A stretch of DNA of 64,000 nucleotides, from positions 620,001 to 684,000 of the forward strand of contig NW_017385991.1 of assembly GCF_000237925.1 (NCBI RefSeq). Direction: 5' to 3'. This DNA is from Schistosoma mansoni. Lineage: Eukaryota > Platyhelminthes > Trematoda > Strigeidida > Schistosomatidae. Below, piece after piece: positions 33,172 through 44,204 of the stretch (the first letter of the stretch is position 1; each line of letters starts with the position of its first letter). Made by a program: the position numbers and the translations under genes. The notes under the pieces were generated by a model. That model made no database searches, was not told the origin of the DNA, and saw only the letters and a program-made list of their open reading frames with translations.

Positions 33172-34030
33172 GTTCATCGTGGCTTTACAATGAATTTCTA
33201 TTCTCTTTCACCAAATGAACCTTATTTCTATTATTTAAACAGATTTTACTATCATCCTGTTAATATAACAAACAGAAATTTTATGAATTCTGCTATATGA
33301 AGGAGACGGAAACGAACTCCATTGCGAAATAATGGAGGTATACGATAGATCACTCGAAATGATTTCGATTTATCTACATTATGACCACTATCAATTAGAT
33401 GTACCAAGATAGAACTGCGTATTGTTTTTATCTGGCCCTTCCCAAACCATGCTGGTAGATGTTCACTCATTCGTTGGTTAAGTTGCCTAGTAGTATACCC
33501 GATATAGCTATCTCCACAGGAGCAGCTGAACTTATAAATGCAAATAGAGGAGGCCTACTCAGGTAACTTATCCTTCGTTTGAGTAAACATCACTGGTCGA
33601 CTCGAGAAAGTCAATGCAGGATAGGATGCGCAGAATGTCCTATTAATTACTTTCTTTAATCTATCTTTCAAAGTATCACTAGTTACATCCCCGTTGAATT
33701 ATAATTTCATGTATAAAGGTTTCTTTCGAACAGTTGAAATCTCTGACTTCTTCCTTGTTCATCGTGACTTTACAATGAATTTCTATTCTCTTTCACCAAA
33801 CGAATCTTATTTCTATTATTTAAACAGATTTTACTATCATTCTGTTAAGATAATAAAATAGACATTTTATGAATTCTCACTGTTGAAATCTCTGACTTCT
33901 TCCTTGTTCATCGTGACTTTACAATGAATTTCTATTCTCTTTCACCAAACGAATCTTATTTCTATTATTTAAACAGATTTTACTATCATTCTGTTAAGAT
34001 AATAAAATAGACATTTTATGAATTCTCACT
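33172..34030 (-). mobile_element. Penelope-like element (PLE) 3' part with GIY-YIG endonuclease
   Basis: On the minus strand, the broken frame at about 33710-33252 reads LKKVINRTF, then CSCGDSYIGYTTRQLNQR and SEHLPAWF: the YIG half of a GIY-YIG nuclease, with the preceding Cys-rich motif as in Penelope-like elements. The 3' edge (33172-33300) recurs upstream of the fragment, in two tandem copies (33733-33881 and 33882-34030). A repeated terminal segment at both ends is typical of PLE pseudo-LTR arrangements. The reverse transcriptase is absent. The copy is broken. Confidence 0.75.
33733..34030. repeat. Exact 149-bp tandem duplication
   Basis: 33733-33881 and 33882-34030 look identical base for base (each from 'gttgaaatctctgac' to 'gaattctcact'). 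A third start, 'gttgaaatca', is the beginning of the following family B element. Just upstream of a 200-N gap, so either a very recent duplication or an assembly artefact. Confidence 0.9.
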
Positions 34031-34104
34031 GTTGAAATCATGGAGTCAATTGAAGCTAGACCACCATGGAAAACCTGGAAACACTGGACGGTCATTTCGT
34101 CCTA

Positions 34105-34304
34105 NNNNNNNNNNNNNNNNNNNNNNNNNNNNNNNNNNNNNNNNNNNNNNNNNNNNNNNNNNNNNNNNNNNNNNNNNNNNNNNNNNNNNNNNNNNNNNNN
34201 NNNNNNNNNNNNNNNNNNNNNNNNNNNNNNNNNNNNNNNNNNNNNNNNNNNNNNNNNNNNNNNNNNNNNNNNNNNNNNNNNNNNNNNNNNNNNNNNNNNN
34301 NNNN
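34105..34304. other. Assembly gap, 200 N
   Basis: Exactly 200 N inside a family B palindrome. Confidence 0.95.
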
Positions 34305-34396
34305 CGTCCGAATACCACCATCCCGTAAGGTGATCATAAATAAGTGTCTATAAAATTTTTTGAAAACGCACAAGACCTATCCAGTCTCAAGGATGC

Positions 34397-34442
34397 GCAA
34401 TGCTGAAGAGTCCCATAATAGGACGAAACGGCCGTCCAGTGC
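34397..34442 (+). ncRNA. Hammerhead ribozyme, type I, family B
   Basis: GCAATG and CAGTGC form stem I with one A-G mismatch. CTGAAGAG, stem II, GAAAC, stem III and GTC are intact. Confidence 0.78.
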
Positions 34443-34899
34443 TTCCAGATTTTCCATGATGGTCTAGCTTCAATTGACTCATGATTTCAACAGTGAAAAT
34501 ACTAAATTCCCTACAAAACCCCCTCTGATTTTATGAATTGTAAAACGTAATTCAACTAACCGGGTATAGATAAGCATGATGGTTATTAACCCTATCGATT
34601 GATATGCTAATAATCAATGAATTATTTACATTTCATTTAGAACAACTGTTCATTTCTGTTTACTGATAACAACAAGGATTTGTTTGTTTGTTTACTAACA
34701 ATAAAGAAAAAAACATATTAGATTAGCTGTTTCCAGATGCATAGAATTCACTCAATTGTTATCTTCCGATTCCCTATTACTTAGTAATTGTTGATAGGTA
34801 AAATGAAAAATTAGATGATAAGGAAGGGAATTATCGATTTGATTATTATTAGTATAGGGGAAATTTCCTTTACTGTTTAGTCAAAAGTCACCAAGATTT

Positions 34900-35132
34900 A
34901 AATTCACTTAGTATTGTTTGTTTGAATCTTCCCATCGATGTTTTAGGACTGAAACTGGTCAGTCTCTAATTGACATATGTACATATTGTGCGTGTTGCCT
35001 CGATGTAGCTTTAATTCACAAGCATAGTGAACTTCAACTCTGAGATGCAGGTACATGCAAGTGATGAGTCTCGAATAGGACGAAACGCGCGTCAAACTGG
35101 ATTCCACTGCTAGCCACTATCCATCTTTGCTT
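34900..35132. repeat. Family A tail-to-ribozyme inverted fusion
   Basis: Reversed tail ('attcacttagtattgtttg' to 'cacaagcatag') fused at about 35030 to the forward segment 'tgaacttcaactctgagatgc', a hammerhead (about 35055-35103, core GTGATGAG in place of CTGATGAG, three extra A at the cleavage site) and the sequence after it. Confidence 0.85.
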
Positions 35133-36684
35133 ATCAACAAGATTTTTTTAACGTTTTGTGTGCATATACATATATAGGACATTGATGAAGATTCTTCAAA
35201 TTTCGAGATCTCTTTCATAGCCTGTGAGGTTAACCAACGAGGAGATGAGGCAAGATTATTTGAACTATGGTTATACTGAATCAGAAAGTGCCATAATAAT
35301 TATCATGAGAGCTGAATATGGTGTGATGAAATGTGAATAAGGTCGAAACAATTATCTACTAACGACTAAATGCAATGTGTCTCTGAATAAATTGTTTAGA
35401 GTGAGTTAGAAATTAAAACTATTCTTATTAGTGCTTAAATACGAATAAGATTACTGAAGTATAGATGAGGAGTCATGAGTGACAATGTCCAATCATGTCA
35501 AGATTACCATTAAACTACGGTGGGAATCGACTCAAGTTTGCAGTCCAAACAATCGTACCCTAACTCAGTGGACCATCTGTATCACGTCCATTCATACATG
35601 TGGGTTTCCTTTGTTCGATTTCACGTAATGCTATGTTAGAGCACTTCTAATTTGCTTCAATAAAAGTACAATTGTTCCTAGTTTTCAATCCATCTTCAGT
35701 TAACGATGATTGATGACAGAATATATTGTTAATGTGTTAACACTATTCCTACCTGGATTTCTTTTTATCTAGAATTATTTATACTAAACAAACATCTTTT
35801 TAACTGAGAAACTGGTATTTTATTGATGCTTCTCATCATTAGTTTATGCTCACTAGTTAATCATCAAAAAGATCGCAAAACAGACTAGCCAGATGTTTCA
35901 TTCCTGAGGCTATGAAAGGAGTTGACTTAATTTAGTAGATACTGGAGGTATGAATTAACTATCCAACTATTTCGGTTTGGGTAACTAGACTGTATCATTT
36001 GGCCTTACATGCGTAGGACATCTGGTTTAAGGGCTGAGTTTATTTTTGATAAATATGTCCTCTTAAATTTGTGTATTCATTCGTAAAGGCTTTAATGAAT
36101 AAACTAGCATATTATCTTGTATTGGAGTATGTGACTAAAGAGAGTAGAATGTTCAGCTGTTCATTCAAATAGCCAAAATAAGTTGATTGGTATCCACTTG
36201 AAAATATAATCTTTATCAGCAAATAATGTCAATTAACAAAACATTAGAGAAAAGTGATTATTTAGCATACAATTTGTTTTAGGTCAGCATTTTCGGTGGG
36301 TAGCTATGATCTTTAACAGGATCTAATCCAATGTTTGTTTAGTTATCGACAAATCAGGAGATGAATCACATTGTATTTTTTAAGTTCCCGACTCACTTTC
36401 TCGGTTTTACCATGGAACGCTCTGCTGTTATTTGGTCATGAATTGATAAACATCGTAATCGATGTATAAGTGACACTGTTTCTGAAGACTTACTTGTTTA
36501 CTGGAACCCCTGTGTATATGAAGATCTACATTTACATACTACTCTTTTACTAAATACAATAATTGATACTTCATAAATAGATCAAATGTTAGTATCTATT
36601 TTGTACTCATCGTAACTACAACTTGTTTGTGGATTAAGAACTCACAATGTTTTTGTCACCAGACCATTTGACTAGAGTTCATTA
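35133..36684. other. 1.5 kb repeat-free AT-rich stretch
   Basis: No known repeat copy or coding frame is recognised. It could be the upstream region of the candidate reading frame that follows. Confidence 0.4.
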
Positions 36685-37060
36685 ATGACGCGTACGTTTC
36701 ATACTTGCTTGATCATGACCTTCACTTTACTCAATGGTACTCTACGACCGATGACTAATAGCAGAAAAGATTATGTACAAAACAATGGTGTTTATAGAAT
36801 GATAGACGATCTTGAGATACTATATCCTGAAAGATCAGTTATAGAAGTTGGTGCTAAGTCGCCTTTCAATTATTTTTCTCATCACTTTGCTGCTAATGTT
36901 CATTGGCCAAACTATTTCCCGCAGTTTAGTTTTAGGGAAATTTCCGGTACCTTCCGAAGTATATCCATTGGGATTCTCCGATAATTCCCATATACGATCA
37001 TCAGTAACCAGGAAACGTCTGAGAAAAGTACAGCCACTTAGCATACACCTCAAAAACTAG
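36685..37060 (+). CDS. Candidate small secreted protein, possibly two exons (weak)
   Basis: A 99-codon frame from 36685 starts MTRTFHTCLIMTFTLLNG, which resembles a signal peptide (basic start, then a hydrophobic stretch). It continues with polar sequence (DDLEILYPERSVIE). A possible intron from 36851 (GTGCTA) to an AG at 36929 or 36935 would join it in frame to a second segment (about 36936-37060) ending after a basic TRKRLRK cluster, a possible prohormone-type processing site. The donor is not a strong consensus. I do not recognise the protein; a chance open frame is a real alternative. The repeat-free surroundings are mildly in favour. Confidence 0.25.
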
Positions 37061-37315
37061 TGGAAAATTAAACGATTATGTGTTGAACACTGATCAAATG
37101 ATTACTTTTTCTACTACTTAATTTTGCATTTTTTCGAAAGAAGGATGTCAGTAAATGTATGAATATTATTGCTTTCTGCACTTGAGGGAATCTTGAAGTG
37201 AGGCCTCTATTCTTAGCTCTTCCCTTTCCTAATACTCAAATCTAAGAGTAATTCAACAGTCTAGAAAGAGGCTAGGAAGTTAATGTCAAGTATTAGAATA
37301 GCAGACATATCAATA

Positions 37316-37445
37316 TTGGGAGGGGTTTTGTGAATATTATCATAATTTCAATAGTTGAGATCATGAATCAATTGAAGGTAGACCACCATGGAAAAACCTG
37401 GAAGCACTGCTTGACGGCCGTTTCGTCCTATTGTAGGGCTCCTCA
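37316..37445 (-). repeat. Family B single arm, three-base-insert hammerhead
   Basis: 'gaggggttttgtgaatatt' to 'gtagggctcctcaat'. The minus-strand hammerhead has GAAAC and GTC, but three extra bases (AAG) follow the cleavage triplet, and it is cut off inside the CTGANGAG box. Confidence 0.8.
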
Positions 37446-38857
37446 ATATTGTCCTTCTTAATTTTGTAATCATGATTTATCAAATTTATTCTTTTTTGAT
37501 ACAAACAAAGCGTAAACAATTAGAACAACAGAAAATGTTTTTCACTTTGGTAGGTTGTTTGGTAGGTTCAGAACAAAATGTTAATAAACAAATGAGACTC
37601 ATTTTTATTTATATAAATAAGTAAATAATTAAGTATATATAAGGCGTGGTTCCAGTCCACATGAATCATTGAGCTGTACAGAATATACAATACAGAAGTA
37701 ATAAAACTACAATGAATGAACATGATGTATGAATTTTTCGTGTTTAGGTTGGGAATCAGTTCATTCATTGTAGAATTAAAAACAGGATAGGTAAACGAAT
37801 TCTTCAGTCTGTTTAAAAAGTATAGTTTTTCTCACTCAGAAAGTTGTTTAAGACGACCTCAATTAGCTCCTACTTTGTTGTTAGAAATTCTTTGAGACAT
37901 GTTGATCTCTTGTTAGTCCTTTAGAACTTTATGTACTCACGTGAATTATTTAATTATGGAAAACTAACGATATTTCAAAGGTTAAAGTTTGACCATTTGC
38001 ATCAGTGAGTTTTTAATGAATGGCTTATGAGAGACTTTACAAACATCACGATTATACCTTGAATTACACGAAGTGCACTCAAGCTCCCATTCTGACATAA
38101 TCTGGAGCAGAAATGGTAAGAATTTCTTGTGAATGAACCTTTCCAACATATCGTATTCATAGTATGTTGGCATATGTTTGTTAATTATAAGCGTCATAAG
38201 AACCACATTACAGTAAATTTTAGTCAATCCAACATGAAGTACAGGATATCTGTCATTGTGTTTTCAAATTTGTGTGAAAATAGATTGATATCAACCTTGA
38301 ATCAGATTGTTTCGGTGCTATAATAAAGCCTAATCATTAGTAATTACTTGCAAGGTATATTTACAACCTTGGGGGAAATTCATTGAACTCTAATTACTAC
38401 TCAATGGTAGGTTGAGATGTATGGTGTTATCCTGGGGACTAGAACTCGCGACATCTACATCACATCAACATTTATATCCTCTATGACTAACCTTTAATGG
38501 TTGGAAGCAATCTACATTTTTAAATAAATCATTTATTTTAAACTAAACCAACTGAGGAAGATCTGATAAACATACAGTAAACTTATTGGCAACACATCGG
38601 TTACTATTTCATGATCATTAAGTATCCTAAGTATGATAGTATCTGTTTGGACATAGGTAACAAATAGGATACAAAAGCGCTTAGAAATATTAAAAAATAT
38701 AGTTCAACATTCAACAAGAATGCGATACAATTCATCATCCACTTTATCTTCATTGTGATTTTTCAGAAAGGAAGCATTGAAATCAATAACACGATCCAAT
38801 AAACATAAAAAGACATATATGTATATGTCATTACAGAATTATGAAGATTATTTAGTT
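37446..38857. other. 1.4 kb AT-rich stretch, nothing recognised
   Basis: Open frames of 64-81 codons on both strands have no domain or repeat support. Confidence 0.4.
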
Positions 38858-39200
38858 TTTGATTGAGATCATGAATCTACCAATGTTAGACCACCATTTA
38901 AAACTTGGAAGCACTAGATGACGGTTTATTTTTGGTACGGCACACATCAGGAGTGCGCATCTGCTATCTTGAACGTGGAATTCGAATCTAGGACCTTCAG
39001 TCTCTCTCGTGCTTGAACACTTAACTTCCAGACTATTGAGCCAGCATCCAATAGTGTTAGTGTCTAACTTCTACCAATCCACGATATTGTGCGACCATCT
39101 TCCATTGTCTCATACTTAGACGAAACGGCCGTCCAGTTCTTCCAGGTTTTTAATGGTGGTCTAGTATAGATCGATTCATGATCTCAATTAAAAACATATA
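38858..39200. repeat. Family B old foldback copy
   Basis: Left arm ('gttagaccaccatttaaaac') with a minus-strand tRNA-like region (B box-like 'gaattcgaatc', A box-like 'cttaacttccagac'), then at about 39115 a forward 'gacgaaacggccgtccagtt' and right end. Neither hammerhead is complete. Confidence 0.8.
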
Positions 39201-39335
39201 TACATATTTATTTTCTATTCACAGTTTAGATAAACTAACTTCAAATAAAATACCTTGTTCTTTCCCACTATGATGATTACCATTAAAGGATTGTATGTAA
39301 TCTAGTTGATTTACTTCATATTGTGTATAGCCTAA

Positions 39336-39740
39336 TAAGCAAAGATGGATGGTGGCCAGCAATGGAATCCAGGACGCACATCTCGTCCTATTCGGAACTC
39401 GTCAGCTGGATGTAACTGCATCCCAGAGTTGAGGCAGTCCGCACAGGATGCACATATGCCAATTAGAGATTGACCAATTGCAGTCCTAAACATCAATAAG
39501 AAGATTCAACCAAAACAATACCAGAAGAATTTAAAATTCACCCTATCGCACAAGGAGGTGGCTATCATGACTCAATAGCTAAGTGGATAATGTGATGGCG
39601 TTTGAACCGAACAGTACTTGGTTCGTGTCCCAGAGTGAATATCAACTCTGAGATGCAGGTACACCCAGCTGACGAGTTCGAAATAGGACGAGACGTGCAT
39701 CTTGGATTTCACTGCTAGTCACTATCCATTTTAGCTTATT
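39336..39740. repeat. Family A composite with a tail-to-head junction
   Basis: A reversed stub with a minus-strand hammerhead (about 39374-39418, GAGAT for GAAAC) joins a forward tail piece ending 'gaatttaaaattcaccc'. This runs into the next unit start ('gcacaaggaggtggctatc'), a tRNA-like promoter (about 39567-39630), a plus-strand hammerhead (about 39664-39710, GAGAC for GAAAC) and its flank. Both ribozymes carry the same A-to-G core change. Confidence 0.85.
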
Positions 39741-40289
39741 CTTTTCTAGTTTGATTTACAGTCAGTATTTTCTTGTATTTTTTTTATCATTATTACAGTC
39801 TCTTCTTATCCATATAAAGATATATGTACCAGTAAGAATTAAGTGAATTAGATACTACTTATAAACATTTAAAAAAAACTTTCAAATCTAATAAATTATT
39901 TAATTAATAATATAAAAATAAAGAAATTAATTAACCAATTAAAATGACTTATTTTATTGATTTTATAATTCAATGAAAGGATTCATCTAAAAGATTATGA
40001 AATAATGAATCATTCAAGAATAAAATGGTTACTAATTTTTAAAATTGTCAATTATGAATAGATTTCAGTTACCTTGGTGACTAGAATAATTCGAAAAGAT
40101 ACAATATGAATAGGGAAGTCGATGTAAATCTTTGCCTGAGATAAGAAAGTAAAGTTTTAAGGATCAATGATTTGAGATGTAACTACTTAGCTGTGCTTGT
40201 GATTACTAACTAAATTATTTTATACAATTCGTTATGGTTATAATCTAATGCATATTCACTGATCTATGTATATCAAATAAACTAATATT
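39741..40289. other. AT-rich spacer
   Basis: Nothing recognised. Confidence 0.4.
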
Positions 40290-40331
40290 TTAGTAATTTT
40301 GTATAGTTGAAATCATGAGTCAATTGAAGCT
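40290..40331 (-). repeat. Family B arm running into a gap
   Basis: 'tagtaattttgtatagttg' and 'gtcaattgaagct' are the family B terminal words; the copy continues under the N run. Confidence 0.75.
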
Positions 40332-40531
40332 NNNNNNNNNNNNNNNNNNNNNNNNNNNNNNNNNNNNNNNNNNNNNNNNNNNNNNNNNNNNNNNNNNNNN
40401 NNNNNNNNNNNNNNNNNNNNNNNNNNNNNNNNNNNNNNNNNNNNNNNNNNNNNNNNNNNNNNNNNNNNNNNNNNNNNNNNNNNNNNNNNNNNNNNNNNNN
40501 NNNNNNNNNNNNNNNNNNNNNNNNNNNNNNN
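40332..40531. other. Assembly gap, 200 N
   Basis: Exactly 200 N between a family B arm and a LINE fragment. Confidence 0.95.
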
Positions 40532-40817
40532 TTAGTCAGAAAGTCACCACCATCTTTAAAAAGAGCCGGGAGGTAAGTCATCTGGGCCCGGTGATTTGTA
40601 ACGTTTCAAGAGTTGGAGTTCCTTGCGGACTTCCGCCTCGTTTGGTGGATCAGTCGTCACCGGCCATGGGGGGCAGGACAAACTGGTTGATGTTGCCGGA
40701 GCAGCAGGCCAGTTGAACTGCCCTTCGAAAAATTCCGCCCATCATCCAAGATGTCGAGAGATGTTAGTGATTGGCATCCCGTCATCCTCGTAGATTGTTT
40801 CACTCACACCAGACTTC
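40532..40817 (-). mobile_element. LINE endonuclease-RT linker fragment
   Basis: The minus strand translates to EVRKELQLLKRYKSPGPDDLPP followed by FKDGGDFLT, preceded by a region with MPITNISRHLG and WPVTTDPPNEA. This is the conserved SPGPDDLP segment just before the RT domain of schistosome LINEs. GC content is much higher than around it, so it is a fairly young copy. It lies downstream of the RT start of the neighbouring LINE in element order, so it is a separate insertion. Confidence 0.85.
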
Positions 40818-40950
40818 ATGAGGAGTCCCACAATAGGACAAAATGACCGTCCAGTGCTTCCAGGTTTTCCATAATGATCTAGCTTCAATTGACTCATGAT
40901 TTCAACTATATAATATTACTAAAATCTCCACAAAACTCCTTTCTGATAAT
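40818..40950 (+). repeat. Family B right end fused to a LINE
   Basis: Begins inside the hammerhead core ('aggagtcccacaatagg') immediately after the LINE fragment and continues to 'ctccacaaaactcctttctg'. GAAAC is changed (AAAAT). Confidence 0.82.
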
Positions 40951-41244
40951 ATTTTAGTTCCTTGTATGTGTGTGTGGTTTTGAGATTGTTCAGTAGTGCC
41001 TGTAAACAACTTCAAAATAAGTCGACCTCGAAACCTTCAAGTCTTAGAGTGATGAAGATATGTTCTAAGAATTGGCTTGGAATTGTGTGATCATCATTTC
41101 AAACTACACTTAATTCATTATTTTGACTCATATTGCATTCTTTTCAATGACTACTGATCTAAAAACATAAGCATCATCACAACACTAGTATACTAACACA
41201 ATATGATAAATGACAAATCTTGACAATAAAGTTTGTAGTTAGGT

Positions 41245-43700
41245 AATTCAACCACTATGTTTGATATCTTACGGTAGTGTTCGAGTAGACAGCCTTTACA
41301 AAGTTAATGTTCTTCTTCGGTACATCTTCCAATGACAGACACTGAACTGAACCTCACGATCAACACAGTCGAACACATCCTTAAGGTCAAGGAATACAAC
41401 GATTGTCAAACGTCGAAAAGTATGTCTATTTTCCAGAACCTGTCGAAGAGTGAGTATTTGGACTGTACATCCAGGTCCAGGTCTGAAACCAGAATGATCT
41501 TCTAGGGTTTGCTCTTTACGAGCACTACTTAGTTGTCGAAGTATTATTGAGGCTAATATTTTAGACATTATATTCTCAGCCTCACTAAGAGTTAGAGGAC
41601 TTACATCGGTTTGCCATTCAGGTTACTTGGAGATAGTGGGTAACTGAAATGTAGCTGAAGGTCAGTTAAGATGTTTCCTAAAATGTTTGGCCATCAGTTC
41701 AATTTCCTGGATTGAGAGTGAATAGTAGTTCCATCTTTATCTGAGATAGTTTCACCAACAGTCGGATTTGTAACACCTGTTTCCTTGATAAGTATGAACA
41801 TTTGTCTACTGTCCACTATCACCGCTTCATTTTACACCTCTTCTGCTTTCGCTACCCATCACTACTCAAGATAATCACGTAGGCTTTTTATCCACCTATT
41901 CTCAACGTGTTCTCAGTCACGTAGGATGAGTTTAAGAGCATCCATTAGTCCTGTAGACGCAGCTGAAATCTATTGATTCTCCTAACCTTTTGGTTTAAGT
42001 TACGAATGTTGCGCAGCTTTTCGAATATTATGTCAAGCTACGGTTGACTAACTTACTCTGTAGTTATTCCTAAGATATATTTTTAACTTTTTCATCGTTA
42101 AGTTGGACTCTAAAAGGATTTCTTACTGTGGGTGGTAATTCTACTCCCAGTTTACCTACTCGAGCATTAAAATCACCCACCACCATTACTACATTAGAAA
42201 GTTTATCCTTTTAAAAGCGGTTGAATACCTTCTCATGAAATTATTATTTTACTTCATCCGCGTTTCAATCACTGGGAGCGTAGGCAGAGACAGGGGAAAG
42301 ACAGAGGCGTGTACATATTCTTTCAAGTTCTTACTGTTTAGCTGAAAAGCTCACAAGAGACTGTCCATTGGAATACAGTCTAGGAGATATTGTTCTGCTC
42401 TGGAACTCAGTGTTAAACCTACACAAGTGAAGATACGGGAAGTAGTAGTATGGATGCCAGTTACTCGAAGAGTGAATCATGTCGATCCCTAATATTGACA
42501 AGGTGAGGACAAATGAATGACTGTACATGGATCTTGTACGCACACTTCAGAGACGTAGCACATTTTGATGACTCAAGATACTAGTGTCTTAGATAAACAA
42601 GCCTATTGTCTCATTTGATACATGGTCAGAACATTAAAAGCCCCAACATGTAGTTTAGAGAGTGGCTTCAGGCGACCTGGAATAGCACTTCGTGCACTCA
42701 GAACATTAGCAATGGTGGCGTGTGTTGATTAAGTCGAATGAGAAGTGTCTCAATCTTGACCATTCCTTCTGCAAATATCAATCCATCTTCGATTATTATT
42801 GTTCATGCATTTTCATACCGATTGCGTCTCATTTCTGTTTTCTCCTTATCGATCTTCCACTGAAATACATTCGGCGAGACTATAATTTATGGACGACCTT
42901 TGAACGAATCGCAAGTGATACTGAGAAATGTTAGCCAAACAGTAAACAGTCAGCATAGAGTAAAAATATATTATACAAAACCAAAGTGTTAAAGTGGATA
43001 AACTCCTTTTACATGGTCCGAAAATTTATCAATGTTAGAAAGAGGTTCTACAATCGTAATGCATTGGGTAGAGGAACTCATCCATATGGCTCCATAATAG
43101 TCGATCTCTGGAGCCAAGATAAGGTCGCAAATACTCTCTCAGCACTGACCACATAGCTTTAATACTGTTTTGTGTACTCCGACTGTGAAAATTTGTCATT
43201 TTCATTACGCATATATTCCTACAATACTCATACCACTGAACAGACGAAGCTTCAGTAACATCTGCGATTATTGCAGTCAATGTTACTAGTGCTTTTATTA
43301 AATAGTTTGTGGCAATTAATAATTAATAATTTGCCTTAGTCTCAGTCTAGATCGAGCGAAAAAAGTTCCTATTCTGGCAGACGTCTTCTTCAACATATAT
43401 TACATCGAAGGACAACATCACGGTAGTCTACACAAGGTCTACAAGTCATTTAATACCCGCAATTAAGAATACAGGAACTTCTTAGTAGTCTCATCTGTTG
43501 TAGCCGCTTAATTGTCAAGTCTTCTCTAAAATTCTCTGTGAACCGATCGTACATGAGCATCAGGTACTGAAGTCGGCGCCGTGACTTTAAAATCCCTCAA
43601 ACGCTTCTGATTGGCTCGTCCATAAATTATAGTCTCGCCATATATTCAATACCTGACCATCGTTTTATACTACTCATGTGGATATAAGTAACCCACACCA
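41245..43700 (-). mobile_element. LINE with endonuclease, linker and RT start, interrupted by Merlin
   Basis: Element order runs from high to low coordinates: 5' UTR (43700-43640 and 42872-42740), the start of the endonuclease region (about 42720: LSKLHVGAFNV, then DPCTVIHLSSP), a linker, and RT start (41568-41250: GFRPGPGC, VVFLDLKDVFDCVDREV, then YSNTT). The RT is cut off after its first blocks and there are several stops and frame shifts, so it is dead. A deletion removed the SPGPDDLP segment next to 41570. Merlin sits in the 5' UTR. Same family as 2965-4450. Confidence 0.82.
42873..43639 (-). mobile_element. Merlin DNA transposon, internally deleted, with TIRs and 8-bp duplication
   Basis: Perfect 24-bp terminal inverted repeats at 42873-42896 and 43616-43639 (starting 'ggcgagactataatttatgg') enclose 767 bp. 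Flanks are 'atacattc' (42865-42872) and 'atatattc' (43640-43647), an 8-bp duplication with one difference, the size Merlin makes. The minus strand encodes Merlin transposase ends: N-terminal pieces (DYRDVVLRCN, ARIGTFFARSRL) and the C-terminus at 43280-43035 (SSVQWYEYCRNIC, MWSVLREYLRPY, LLWSHMDEFLY). The catalytic middle is missing between CRNIC and MWSVL, so it cannot move itself. Confidence 0.88.
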
Positions 43701-44204
43701 CAATAGGAAGCTTATGGAAATTTCCAACACGAATTCAAAACGTTTTAATCATTTATCAATTAATCAATAATATGTATCTATATATACACATGACAACAAA
43801 CCATTAGGGTCTAAGTTGCCTAGTTACAGGAAATGAGCATATGATTCTCAATAGAAAATCATATGAGATGAAAATGTGTTTAATTAATTTTTTTTTCTGT
43901 TTTGAGCTTGACAACACACAATAATCAAAATTGAAAACAATACAAGTCAACATTAAATTTAGTTGAGAACACTATCAAAGTGAATAAAGGAGAACTAAAA
44001 GAAAACAAACAAACGAACAATGTGAATGTGATATTTTGATAGAATTCAAATGAATTAATTTCATATAAAACAAAATTGGTAGTCAACAATGAATAAATCA
44101 AAAGTTGAATGTAAATATAATTTAAGGTCATGACATGATTGTTTTCATTGAAATACATCTGAAACTAATATGAAGTAGTTGAATGTAGATAAAATTCGAC
44201 TTAT
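43701..44204. other. AT-rich spacer
   Basis: A 77-codon minus-strand frame (43925-44158) is hydrophobic and AT-driven, with no support as a gene. Confidence 0.4.

Larger units (their letters stand above)
34031..34530. repeat. Family B palindromic copy spanning a gap
   Basis: The left arm (34031-34104, 'agctagaccaccatgg') enters a 200-N gap. After the gap and about 85 bp of unplaced sequence, the right side has a plus-strand hammerhead (34397-34442) and the right end 'ctacaaaaccccctctgat'. Confidence 0.85.

Noticed and set aside
42331-42543. 70-codon minus-strand frame as a separate gene
   Set aside because: It lies in a shifted frame of the LINE endonuclease region.
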